Shown: in pieces, positions 39,641 to 47,805 of the stretch
How positions within the stretch are numbered: position 1 is the stretch's first letter
Layout of the letters: each line of letters starts with the position of its first letter
Assembly: GCF_900108335.1 (NCBI RefSeq)
Contig: NZ_FNVT01000002.1
Span: 1-64,000, forward strand
Origin: Nonomuraea solani
Lineage (GTDB): Bacteria > Actinomycetota > Actinomycetes > Streptosporangiales > Streptosporangiaceae
Length of the DNA: 64,000 nucleotides
Reading direction: 5' to 3'
The notes under the pieces: generated by a model
Database searches by the model: none
Seen by the model: only the letters and a program-made list of their open reading frames with translations
Told to the model about the DNA's origin: nothing
Translations under genes and position numbers: made by a program

Positions 39641-39669
39641 TGACAAACCGCCGGAAGCCCCCGCAGACT
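39640..39669 (+). promoter_or_regulatory. Promoter of the O-methyltransferase gene
   Basis: A perfect -35 box TTGACA (39640-39645) is followed after 18 bases by CAGACT (39664-39669) as a weak -10. Transcription would start near 39676, between the two operator palindromes. Confidence 0.5.
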
Positions 39670-39680
39670 GGCCTGCACAA

Positions 39681-39704
39681 AAGCGTCTAAAAACCTCGAC
39701 ACTT
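39681..39704. promoter_or_regulatory. Operator 2 of the ArsR divergent pair
   Basis: AAGCGTCTA (39681-39689) and TCGACACTT (39696-39704) form a second dyad with the same six-base centre as operator 1 and two mismatches between arms. It lies just after the expected transcription start of the methyltransferase gene, where bound repressor would block the polymerase. Confidence 0.6.
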
Positions 39705-39719
39705 CCCAGAGGACCTCCC

Positions 39720-40616
39720 ATGCCGCTCTCCACCGCTCGTGTCGCGACCTCCAGCCCCGAGCTCTACCTCAAGCAGGCCGACGCCGCCGGCCACGACCGC
39801 GCCACCATCGCCTTCGACCAGGGCACCTGCACGCTCATCGCCACCACCGACGAACTGCTCCTCATCGCCGCCGCGGCGGACGCGGCGGCCCTGACCGGCG
39901 TCCAGGACGCGGTCGCTCGGAAGCTCGCCACCGGCGTCGACTGGAGCACGCCGATCACCGGGGACGAGGTCCAGATCGTCGACCCGGCCATCGAGGACTA
40001 CCTGCTCGCACACTCCACTCCGGCCGACGACCTGCTGCGCGAGCTGGCCGTCACGACGCGGGAGGCGACCGGCCGCGCCGCCGGGATGCAGGTGTCGGCC
40101 GACGAGGGCGCCCTGCTCAGCATGCTGGTCCGCCTGTCCGGCGCCCGCCGCGCCATCGAGGTCGGCGTGTTCACCGGCTACTCGTCCCTGTGCATCGCCC
40201 GCGCGCTGCCCGCCGATGGGCAACTGATCGCGTGTGACGTGAGCAGCGAATGGACGGCCATCGCCCGGCCCTTCTGGGAGCGCGCGGGCGTGGCGGACCG
40301 CGTCGACCTCCGGATCGGCCCCGCCCTCGACACTCTGCGCGCGCTGCCGGCGGAGCCCGCCTTCGACTTCGCCTTCATCGACGCGGACAAGGGCAACTAC
40401 CCGGCCTATTACGAGGAGATCGTCCCGCGGCTCGTTCCCGGCGGGCTCCTGGTCCTCGACAACGTGTTCCAGGGCGGCAGGGTGCTCGACCCGGCCTTCC
40501 AGGAGGCGAACCACGTGGCGATGCGGCACGTGAACGAGGCGATCGTCCGGGACGACCGGCTCGACTGCGTGATGCTGCCCGTCCGTGACGGCGTCACCCT
40601 GGCCCGCAAGCGCTGA
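39720..40616 (+). CDS. DUF2218-O-methyltransferase fusion
   Basis: A 298-residue protein. Residues ~5-80 match the small DUF2218 domain (ARVATSSPELYLKQ, FDQGTCTLIAT, and so on). Residues ~100-298 are a cation-dependent O-methyltransferase of the caffeoyl-CoA type: SAM motif AIEVGVFTGYSSLCIARALP and metal site FAFIDADKGNYPAYYEE, with DN in LVLDNVFQGG. It should methylate a catechol-like hydroxyl. DUF2218 is usually a separate protein of about 95 residues, so the fusion is unusual. It is controlled by the divergent ArsR repressor through two operators. Confidence 0.85.
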   Translation: MPLSTARVATSSPELYLKQADAAGHDRATIAFDQGTCTLIATTDELLLIAAAADAAALTGVQDAVARKLATGVDWSTPITGDEVQIVDPAIEDYLLAHSTPADDLLRELAVTTREATGRAAGMQVSADEGALLSMLVRLSGARRAIEVGVFTGYSSLCIARALPADGQLIACDVSSEWTAIARPFWERAGVADRVDLRIGPALDTLRALPAEPAFDFAFIDADKGNYPAYYEEIVPRLVPGGLLVLDNVFQGGRVLDPAFQEANHVAMRHVNEAIVRDDRLDCVMLPVRDGVTLARKR

Positions 40617-40692
40617 ACCGTTTATCCCGTTGCGCGGTGAACGCCCTGTCTGTCAGCGTCTGGCTTGGTGGTGACGGGGCAGGTGGTGTGGG

Positions 40693-40791
40693 ATGAGGTA
40701 TACGGGGCTCGCGCTCGCGTTCGGGTCCTCGTGGTGCTTCGCGTTCTCCGGGCCGATGGCCAAATACCTCAACGCCGCCGGGCTGCGCTCC
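40693..40791 (+). pseudogene. Start of an EamA transporter, truncated
   Basis: About 33 codons, MRYTGLALAFGSSWCFAFSG and then PMAKYLNAAGL, match the first helix of drug/metabolite (EamA) exporters. After AAGL the match ends abruptly and the frame runs into unrelated DNA. The full gene would need about 260 more codons. The rest of the gap to 40863 shows nothing. Confidence 0.65.
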
Positions 40792-40863
40792 GCTGATCAC
40801 TCTGGACCGAGGGCGAGAGATCCTCAGTGGGCCTGTTCATCGGCGTCTCCGTCCGAAGGCCAC

Positions 40864-41694
40864 TCAGCTCGGTAAGTTCCTGAGAGTATCGTCGCCGTAC
40901 CGGGCGCTGTCGCGCTCGAACAGCGCGAGCCACCGCTCGGTGGTCTTGCCGGCCTGGCGTTCGATCCCGGGTTCCGGCAGGGAGTCGGGCGGGGCGACGC
41001 CCAGGTGCCGCAGGCAGCCGGCGAGGCTGCGGGCGTAGTCGGTGAGCAGGTCCTCGTAGAAGACGACGTGCGGTACGGTGCCGCGCCGGTCGAAGTACTC
41101 CTCCCACGACCTCGACTCGCGGTCGAGCTGCTTCAGGTGGCGGAGCACTTCGGCGTAGTCGTAGCGGGGCTCGGCGAGCGCCCGGCCGGCCGGCGCGTAG
41201 GCCCCGTCCAGGAGCCAGAGGCCGGTCTGCTTGGCCATGACGAACGAGATGGCCTGCCGGATCCGGTCCCTGCGCCGCAACCAGATGTAGCGGGGTGACA
41301 CGAGGAGCTCGTCCAGGTCGACTTCGAGCCCCAGCAGGTGCTGTCCGTGCACCTTGATGCCGAAAACCCCGTTCGGGCTGGTACGGCAGGTCATCAGGTG
41401 GCGTACGTAGTCTCGTACCAGGGTGGCCGGGTCTGCGGTGTCGAATCCCCAGCGCTCGAAGTAGTCCAGGGCGTGAGCGTCGGTGAGATAACCGTCGGCG
41501 AACCCGGCCCGGCCGGTGCGCCAGAGGGCGCGGACGAGCATGTTGCTGCCGGTACGCGGCGCGGCGGCCAGGACGTAGCGGACCGGAGGCAGGCCGGTGA
41601 ACGCGGGGAAGTCGAATTCCCGGCGGTTCGTCCGGACGAAAGGCGCCACGTTCCATGCGTAACACCGCGACGCTGCGTGGGCTGTGTCGGCCAT
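40864..41694 (-). CDS. Stf0-type sulfotransferase
   Basis: A 276-residue PAPS-dependent sulfotransferase. The phosphosulfate loop is AAPRTGSNMLVRALW near residue 46, and the Stf0-like pattern continues with VFGIKVHGQHLLGLE, YIWLRRRDRIRQAISFVMAKQTGLW and VVFYEDLLTDY. Stf0 of mycobacteria sulfates trehalose; the acceptor here is unknown. It starts 67 bases after the LanB-type gene on the same strand, so the two are probably co-transcribed, and a sulfated RiPP is one possible reading. ATG at 41694. Confidence 0.85.
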   Translation of the reverse strand: MADTAHAASRCYAWNVAPFVRTNRREFDFPAFTGLPPVRYVLAAAPRTGSNMLVRALWRTGRAGFADGYLTDAHALDYFERWGFDTADPATLVRDYVRHLMTCRTSPNGVFGIKVHGQHLLGLEVDLDELLVSPRYIWLRRRDRIRQAISFVMAKQTGLWLLDGAYAPAGRALAEPRYDYAEVLRHLKQLDRESRSWEEYFDRRGTVPHVVFYEDLLTDYARSLAGCLRHLGVAPPDSLPEPGIERQAGKTTERWLALFERDSARYGDDTLRNLPS

Positions 41695-41761
41695 TACTGC
41701 CCCGGGGTCTCGATGAGATGGGTGGTGGGCGGTGGGTGGTGACGGGTGCGACGCGGTCGAG

Positions 41762-44700
41762 TCAGTCGCGGCGGGGTGGGGTGTGGCGGGCGGTGAAGGC
41801 GAGGGCGGCGGCGCGGGCCAGTTTGCGGCACGCTCGTTCGGTGTCCGGGTCGATGCCGAGCGCCCGTAAATGGTGCATGTGCAGAAATGACGCCATCACC
41901 GATGATCGCGTCAGGTAAGGGACGGTGGCGAGCCGGTCCATGTAGGCGGCCACGGCCCGGCGCCGGTCCTGCCACGCGGCGACGATCCGCGGCCCGCCCG
42001 GGAGGTCCCGCAGCGCCGCCCGGTCCTCCCCTGGGTCCGCCAGGCCGACCGTCTGGCGAACCGTCTGGCGCGCGACCGCCGGATCACCACCCGAAACGCG
42101 CCCGATTCCACCTTGCCCGGCCCCACGCTGCCCGGCCTCTCGGCGCTCGCCCTCGCGGTGATCGATGTGCCAGCGTGCCCCCGCTGCCGGGCCGCCCGCC
42201 ATGGCGGCCGTGAGATCGACCAGGCTCGCGGCGGTGAGCGCGTGCGGGTGTACGCGGCGGTCCGCGGACAGGGTTGCCAGTTGAGCGAGTACCGCGACCG
42301 AGTCGGCCGCGAACACGGCCTCCGCGGCGGCCAGCACCTCCGCCGGCCCGTACCGCGCGGTCTCCGGATGGTAGGTGTCCAGGACCAGGTCACCGATGAG
42401 CCCGCGCCCCCGCAGACCAGAGGCCCACGCACCGACCCTGGCGGCGGCCGTACCGTAGTCGCCGTCGGCCAGGTGCAGGCGCAGCCGCAGGTGCGGGCGG
42501 GGGTCCGCATATCGTACGAACCACCACATCGGCGGATCGTCGTCCCAGCTCTCCAGCAGGTCGGCCAGGCACCCGGTGAGGATCGTGTCGACGACGGCCG
42601 GATGCCCGTACAGCTTGGCGGACAGCACCCGCGAACCCGGCAACACCGCGTGCTCGCGCCCGATCAGGGGCAGCGGTCCCGGCGCGGTCACGGCGGCGGG
42701 TGCGCGGACGGGCGGGCGGGTGGCGGTCAGCGGGACGACGATCTCATGCGCACGACCGCCGAACCAGCCATGGCCGACGCGCCCCGCCGCCTCCGACACG
42801 ACCGCGGACCCGCCCGCCCCGTCCAGGTGGGCACGCAGGAGCGCCAGGCTCATGGGCTCGTCCAGATCCAGGCGCAACCGCAGGTCCGCCGTGCCCACGG
42901 ACACATGCGCCGGTAGCCGCAGGTGGGCGCGCAGGTCCGTCATGGCCCGTACCCACTCCGGCCACGCGGCGTCCGGGCCGGGCAGGGTTCCGGTGGCGAT
43001 GCGCCAGCGGGCGGGGGCGAGGACGCTGCGGCCGTACCGGATCCGTGGCAGGTACGGCAGGCAGACCGCCGCCCCCCACGAGAACGGCGCCACCATCGCC
43101 GCCCTGGCACGCGGCAGCTCGAACAGCAGGCGGGCGAGCGGCGGCATGGCCTGCCGCGCCACCGCGCTCGTCAGCGCCGGCTCCACCACCTGGCGGCGGG
43201 ACGGCGACAGCAGGTACATCCGGTCGTTGTCCGCGGTCACCGCCAGCTCCCGCCAGCGAATCCGCCCGCCCGGACCGTCGCGGTGCTCGGCCAGGGTGAT
43301 CAGCTCGGGCAGCAGGAGCGGGGTACGGCCGACCTCCTGGGCGCGCGGGTGCCGGGCCGGGAACGACAACTGCGCCGTCACAGCCCTCTCCACCCCGACC
43401 GGCAACCGGCCGTACAGGGCGGCCATCCGCCGCCGGTCACCATCCGGCAGCAGGTCGACGAACCGACCCGCCACACCACCCGCCGTACCGTTGACGGCAA
43501 GCTCCGCCAGGCTGAACGCACCGGCCGCCAGCGCCTCTGTGTCGGTCGCGCACACCTCGGCCACCAGCTCCATGTACGGTGCCGCCCGCGCCCCCTCCGA
43601 ACCGTCCGCCGCCAGATCGTCGATCGCGGCGTCGTCCAGCACGATCTCCCGCGCACCGTCCAGGGCCGCCTGCTGCGCCATCACCAGCAGCCGCTGATCC
43701 CTGAGCGGCAGTGACGCGGGCGCGCCCTGCTGCCATGCCTGCCGCCGCGTCTCCCCGTAGTGCTCGGGAAACCCCAGCCCGGCCGTGCTGTCGATGAGCT
43801 GCTCGATCGGCACGACAGCGCCGTCGCCATACCGCTCCAGAAACCCGACATGGTACGCCCGCCAGGCCGGATGCCCGCCCGGGTGAGGCGTCAACCGCAA
43901 CAGAGCCCCAGCCGCCGCTTCAACCTCGGCCGCCACCTCCACGGGCAGCCCCACGACACCTCCCAGCCGCAGATCCACCATCAACGGCTGAGCCACCTCA
44001 ACGACCTGAGCGACACCACTCGACCGAGTGCCGCCGTCCGGGTGAGCGCCCCCGACCAACCCAGCGGCTCCAGCGGCTCCAGCGGCTCCGGCCGACTGGG
44101 CGACATCGGGCGATCCGGTGGCGCCGACCGGCTCAGAGGCATTGGCCGGCTGGGGGATGCCGGGTTGGAGTGCGGAGCGCATGCGGTCGCTGGCTGCTCG
44201 CCTGGCCTGTTGGGCGGGTTCGCCGGTCGTGCGGTCGGCCGCGCGTAGTGCCGCGTGGATCGCTCGCAGTTCGTCGGCCAGTGGGGCGATCTCGCCGGGT
44301 GTGGCGTCGGCCAGGTCCCGCAGCCGGTCGGACACGTGCGCGAGCCCGTCGATGCTGGTCGAGGGAGGGCGCAGGCTGGTGATCAGCACCCCGGACGCGA
44401 CCAGTTCACCGACCATCGCCTCGATCGCCGGGACCGTGGCGCGAGGGAACGCGTCGGCGAGCGCGTCGATCAGGTCACCGGCCGGTACGGGCTCCTGGGC
44501 CAGGTCCATGACCGCCCGGACGACCAGGCCGTGCCGTACCGACACCTCCACCGGATCGCCCCTGGCCGGGTCGGCGGCGTGCGGTCGCCAGGGCGCCACC
44601 AGCCGTTCCCCACGTACGAACGCGAGATCGTTCACCACGACCGGCAGACGACGCAGCAGCGCCGGGCACGATTCCAGCCTGGCGATCATCGCGGCCAGCC

Positions 44701-45337
44701 ACACGCCGTCCGCAGTCGTCCTCGTGACCGCCGTCCCAGGGTCCACCCCCGCGACCATCGCGCTGTCCATCCCAGGATTCGCCCCGGTGACCACCTCGGT
44801 GTCCGCCCCAGGATTCGCCCCCGCGACCTCGGTGTCCGCCCCAGGATTCGCTCCTGTGGCTCTCTCGGTGTCGGACCCAAGGTTCGTTCCTGTGATCGCC
44901 TCGGTGTCCGGACCTGTGAGCGCCTCTGTAGTCGCCCTGGTGTCAGGACCCGCGGCCACCCCTGTGTGCCCGCCGCCGGTCCGGTGCCCCGGTTCGGTGG
45001 TGAAGCGGAGTGGGGCGACCCCCGCGAACGTGCCGAAAGGGGTCGCGCGGCCGCGCATCCGTACGAGGTATCGGGCCAGGGACAGCGCCATGCGCCAGAG
45101 GCGGGCCGGGCTGAGGCGGCGCCCCGCGCGCACCGCCTCCACCCGTGCGGCCAGCACCGGGCTGGCCATGGAGACGGCCGACGCCACCGACTGGTTCGCC
45201 CAGACCTGGACGATCCACTCCCTCCACTCGTCGGCATCCCCGTCCAGGCCGGGCCACGGCGGGAGGTCTGTTTCGCCGGCATACGTGGTGGCGCGGATCA
45301 GTGCCGCGTCAAGGTGCCGGTACGGCTGCGCACTCAC
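41762..45337 (-). CDS. LanB-type (class I) dehydratase with C-terminal elimination domain
   Basis: A 1191-residue protein built like full-length lantibiotic dehydratases. The N-terminal ~850 residues correspond to the tRNA-Glu-dependent glutamylation domain, with the hallmark RGRATPFGTFAGVAPLRF near 100. The last ~300 residues form the SpaB_C/thiopeptide elimination domain (WWFVRYADPRPHLRLRLHL and so on). Such enzymes dehydrate Ser/Thr of ribosomal peptides. GTG at 45337 has GGGAGG seven bases upstream, so it is preferred to ATG at 45391. Two low-complexity insertions occur, one a tandem repeat of a GANPGADTEV-like unit. No precursor peptide, cyclase or protease gene is visible near it. Confidence 0.85.
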   Translation of the reverse strand: MSAQPYRHLDAALIRATTYAGETDLPPWPGLDGDADEWREWIVQVWANQSVASAVSMASPVLAARVEAVRAGRRLSPARLWRMALSLARYLVRMRGRATPFGTFAGVAPLRFTTEPGHRTGGGHTGVAAGPDTRATTEALTGPDTEAITGTNLGSDTERATGANPGADTEVAGANPGADTEVVTGANPGMDSAMVAGVDPGTAVTRTTADGVWLAAMIARLESCPALLRRLPVVVNDLAFVRGERLVAPWRPHAADPARGDPVEVSVRHGLVVRAVMDLAQEPVPAGDLIDALADAFPRATVPAIEAMVGELVASGVLITSLRPPSTSIDGLAHVSDRLRDLADATPGEIAPLADELRAIHAALRAADRTTGEPAQQARRAASDRMRSALQPGIPQPANASEPVGATGSPDVAQSAGAAGAAGAAGLVGGAHPDGGTRSSGVAQVVEVAQPLMVDLRLGGVVGLPVEVAAEVEAAAGALLRLTPHPGGHPAWRAYHVGFLERYGDGAVVPIEQLIDSTAGLGFPEHYGETRRQAWQQGAPASLPLRDQRLLVMAQQAALDGAREIVLDDAAIDDLAADGSEGARAAPYMELVAEVCATDTEALAAGAFSLAELAVNGTAGGVAGRFVDLLPDGDRRRMAALYGRLPVGVERAVTAQLSFPARHPRAQEVGRTPLLLPELITLAEHRDGPGGRIRWRELAVTADNDRMYLLSPSRRQVVEPALTSAVARQAMPPLARLLFELPRARAAMVAPFSWGAAVCLPYLPRIRYGRSVLAPARWRIATGTLPGPDAAWPEWVRAMTDLRAHLRLPAHVSVGTADLRLRLDLDEPMSLALLRAHLDGAGGSAVVSEAAGRVGHGWFGGRAHEIVVPLTATRPPVRAPAAVTAPGPLPLIGREHAVLPGSRVLSAKLYGHPAVVDTILTGCLADLLESWDDDPPMWWFVRYADPRPHLRLRLHLADGDYGTAAARVGAWASGLRGRGLIGDLVLDTYHPETARYGPAEVLAAAEAVFAADSVAVLAQLATLSADRRVHPHALTAASLVDLTAAMAGGPAAGARWHIDHREGERREAGQRGAGQGGIGRVSGGDPAVARQTVRQTVGLADPGEDRAALRDLPGGPRIVAAWQDRRRAVAAYMDRLATVPYLTRSSVMASFLHMHHLRALGIDPDTERACRKLARAAALAFTARHTPPRRD
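44765..44945. repeat. Imperfect in-frame tandem repeats inside the LanB-type gene
   Basis: About five copies of a 33-45-base unit (core on the + strand: CTCGGTGTCCGCCCCAGG), encoding variants of GANPGADTEV on the minus strand. Unit lengths are multiples of three, so the frame is kept. The repeats lie between the conserved N-terminal motif and the next conserved block of the dehydratase. Confidence 0.7.
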
Positions 45338-45498
45338 CCCGAGCCCTCCCACGTCGGGCCGCCAACAAGAGCGTCGCCCCGAGTGTCGCACGCGGTCGGC
45401 CCCTACGCCCGGGCCAGAAAGGGGTATGAGGATTTACTCAGGGCGGGCGCGTGGTTCGGTATTGGGGTTCATGTCCGGACCGTCGCATAGTGAGGGCC

Positions 45499-46194
45499 AT
45501 GTACCGATCTCTGCGCGTGGCCGTCATCGGCGACCGTGACCCGGCCTTTCCCCCGCACCCGGCCACCGACGACGCGCTGCGGCACGCCGCCGCCTACCTC
45601 GGTGTCGAGGTGGACGTGCGCTGGCTGGCCACCGAGCCGCTCGAATCCGATCTGAACGGTGTCAGGGCCGCCGACGTGCTGTGGTGCGCGCCCGGCAGCC
45701 CGTACCGCAGCCTGCTCGGCGCCCTGACCGCACTTCGGTACGGCCGCGAGCAGGGTGTCCCCGCCCTGGGAACGTGCGGCGGCTGCCAGCACATGATCAT
45801 CGAGTACGCCCGTAACGTGCTCGGCTACGAGGACGCCCAGCACGCCGAGTACGACCCCTACGCCTCGTCCCTGTTCGTGTCGGAGCTGACCTGTTCGCTG
45901 GCCGGCAAGACCATGCCCGTCACCCTGGTCCCCGGCTCCCGGGCGGCCACGCTCTACGGGCGGACCGAGACCGAGGAGGAGTACTACTGCAATTTCGGCC
46001 TCGACCCCCGACGTCAGGACCTCCTGCACGAAGGCGGTTTCCTGGTCACCGGCGTGGACGGTGACGGCGAGGCGCGGGTGCTGGAGATTCCCGGCCATCC
46101 GTACTACGTGGCCACGCTGTTCGTGCCGCAGGCCCGCTCACGTCCCGAGACGCCGCATCCGCTGGTCGTCGGGCTGTTGCGGGCGGCGCTGTGA
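45499..46194 (+). CDS. Free-standing CTP-synthase-type glutamine amidotransferase domain
   Basis: A 231-residue class I glutamine amidotransferase related to the C-terminal half of CTP synthase. The nucleophile Cys sits in LGTCGGCQHMIIEYARNVLG and the catalytic His in IPGHPYYVATLFVPQ; the synthetase half is absent. Such proteins occur alone in actinomycetes and their acceptor partner is not known. Its stop overlaps the GTG start of a LysR gene (GTGA), so the two are translated together. It is divergent from the LanB-type gene. Confidence 0.82.
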   Translation: MYRSLRVAVIGDRDPAFPPHPATDDALRHAAAYLGVEVDVRWLATEPLESDLNGVRAADVLWCAPGSPYRSLLGALTALRYGREQGVPALGTCGGCQHMIIEYARNVLGYEDAQHAEYDPYASSLFVSELTCSLAGKTMPVTLVPGSRAATLYGRTETEEEYYCNFGLDPRRQDLLHEGGFLVTGVDGDGEARVLEIPGHPYYVATLFVPQARSRPETPHPLVVGLLRAAL

Positions 46195-47183
46195 CGTTCA
46201 CGCAGTTGCGGATTCTGCGGGCCGTCGCGCGGGCCGGCAACATGACCAGGGCCGCCGAGGAGCTGGGCACGACGCAGTCCGCCGTCAGCCATGCGCTGCG
46301 GGCGCTGGAGAGCGAGTTCGGGGTGGCGCTGCTCGTACGGGGCAACCACGGGGTCGGCTTGACGGCGGTGGGGCGGGCCGTGTGCCGGCGCGTCACGCTC
46401 ATCCTCACGCAGGTGGAGGCGCTTGAGCAGGAGGTGGCCGCGGCCCGGGGGCAGGAGGGCGGCAGCCTGCGCATCGGCGTCATTCCCAGCGCCAACGCCC
46501 GGCTGCTGCCCCCGATCCTGCGCCGGTTCGGGGATGCGCATCCAAGGGTGCGGCTCACGGTGATGGAAGGGTCGGATGAGGAGGTGCTGGAGTGGCTCGG
46601 CACGGGGGCGGCGGACCTCGCCACAGTCTCGGCCGGCATGGTGGGCGGCGTGGTGGGTGGCGTGGTGGGTGGCGTGGTGGGTGGTGTCGTGGGCGGGGTG
46701 TCGGGCGCCATCGCGAGCGGCCTCTCGAATGGTGTGACGGGTCACATCGCGGCCGGCGGGTCGAGCGCGGGTGGGCTGGTGGTGCGATCCCTGGCCACGG
46801 ACCGCATGCTGGCCATCCTCCCCAGCGGCCACGACCTGGGCGTCCGTCACTCGGTGCCGGTGGACGAGCTGGCCCGGCACCCGTTCATCATGTCCACCGG
46901 CGGCTGCGAACCGCTGATCACGGCGCTCGCCCGGGCGGCGGGGGTGAGCCTGACGTGTCACTACCGCGTACGTGACACCAACAGCATCCTCGCCATGGTG
47001 TCCGAGAGCCTCGGCGTGAGCATCGTCCCGGAGCTGTCGCTGCCCGTCCACCACCCAGGCGTGCACGCGATCCCCCTGGACCCCGCCACCGAACGCACCA
47101 TCCTCCTCGCCATGCCCGCGGACCCTCTGCCCACGGCCACCGCCTTCGCCGACCTGGCCATCGGGCACTCGGCGTCCGGCTGA
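46191..47183 (+). CDS. LysR-type regulator with an in-frame tandem-repeat insertion
   Basis: A 330-residue LysR regulator: winged helix 1-60 (NMTRAAEELGTTQSAVSHALRALE) and effector domain from ~88. At ~150-172 the effector domain contains repeated VVGG units from a 12-base tandem repeat, followed by a loop rich in Gly/Ser that other LysR proteins lack; the usual length is ~300. The conserved parts before and after (LRIGVIPSANARLLP; RHPFIMSTGGCEPLI) look intact. It is coupled to the amidotransferase gene and may control that gene and the divergent LanB-type operon. Confidence 0.88.
   Translation: MTFTQLRILRAVARAGNMTRAAEELGTTQSAVSHALRALESEFGVALLVRGNHGVGLTAVGRAVCRRVTLILTQVEALEQEVAAARGQEGGSLRIGVIPSANARLLPPILRRFGDAHPRVRLTVMEGSDEEVLEWLGTGAADLATVSAGMVGGVVGGVVGGVVGGVVGGVSGAIASGLSNGVTGHIAAGGSSAGGLVVRSLATDRMLAILPSGHDLGVRHSVPVDELARHPFIMSTGGCEPLITALARAAGVSLTCHYRVRDTNSILAMVSESLGVSIVPELSLPVHHPGVHAIPLDPATERTILLAMPADPLPTATAFADLAIGHSASG
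46638..46708. repeat. 12-bp tandem repeat inside the LysR gene
   Basis: About five and a half copies of GGCGTGGTGGGT, the last two degenerate, encode Val-Val-Gly-Gly in series. Such arrays change copy number by slippage while keeping the reading frame. Confidence 0.85.
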
Positions 47184-47186
47184 GCG

Positions 47187-47777
47187 TCAAGCGGGCTTGC
47201 CCGGCACCAGAAGCAGGGCCCCCGGGGTGCCGGCGCCGCGCAGCAGGGTGTCGACCACGACGTCGGCGGCCTGGGCGGCGCTCAGGCCGGGCAGGTCCTC
47301 GGCGGCGTGCACCATCAGCGGCGGCAGCACGGCGGCCACCCAGCCGGGCGGCAGGTCGGAGCGGAACAGGCCCTCGTCGGTGGCGCGCCGTACGAACGTG
47401 TCGACCTCGTCGATCAGCCGGCGGCGGCGTTCTTGCAGCGTCACCTCGCGGAGCATGCGGCTCGTCTCCACGGGCCAGGCGCGGTTGACGGCGACGATGC
47501 CCTCGACGTACCGGTGCAGCGCCACCGCGACCGGCGCCTCGCGCAGCCGGGCGGCCTCGATGGCCGCCTCGACCGCGTCGTAGCGCGCCCCGTAGACGGC
47601 GGCCATGAGGTCTTCGCGGGAGGCGAAGCGGCGGTAGACCGTGCGGCGGTCCACTCCGGCCGCGGCGGCGATGGCGGCGATGGTCGCCGAGGGGTCGTCG
47701 GCGAGCATGCGGGCTCCCATGCTCAGTACGCGTTCCAGGTTGCGTGCCGCGTCTGCTCTCACCGGCTCAAGATACAC
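47187..47777 (-). CDS. TetR-family regulator
   Basis: A 196-residue TetR regulator with an N-terminal HTH (ATIAAIAAAAGVDRRTVYRRFASREDLMAAVY, residues ~30-62) and an all-helical ligand domain. GTG at 47777 has no clear ribosome site; GTG at 47762 (VRADAARN) is an alternative. It is convergent with the LysR gene (3-base gap) and lies 28 bases upstream of the start of nothing on its own strand except the end of the serine hydrolase gene, which precedes it, so they may share a transcript. Confidence 0.88.
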   Translation of the reverse strand: MYLEPVRADAARNLERVLSMGARMLADDPSATIAAIAAAAGVDRRTVYRRFASREDLMAAVYGARYDAVEAAIEAARLREAPVAVALHRYVEGIVAVNRAWPVETSRMLREVTLQERRRRLIDEVDTFVRRATDEGLFRSDLPPGWVAAVLPPLMVHAAEDLPGLSAAQAADVVVDTLLRGAGTPGALLLVPGKPA

Positions 47778-47805
47778 ACGCGAGGGACTGTTGCCACGTC
47801 AAGCG

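Noticed and set aside
45427-45560. A short + strand ORF beginning MRIYSGRARG between the LanB-type and amidotransferase genes as a precursor peptide.
   Set aside because: It is basic, lacks a Ser/Thr/Cys-rich core, runs into the next gene in another frame and has no ribosome site.
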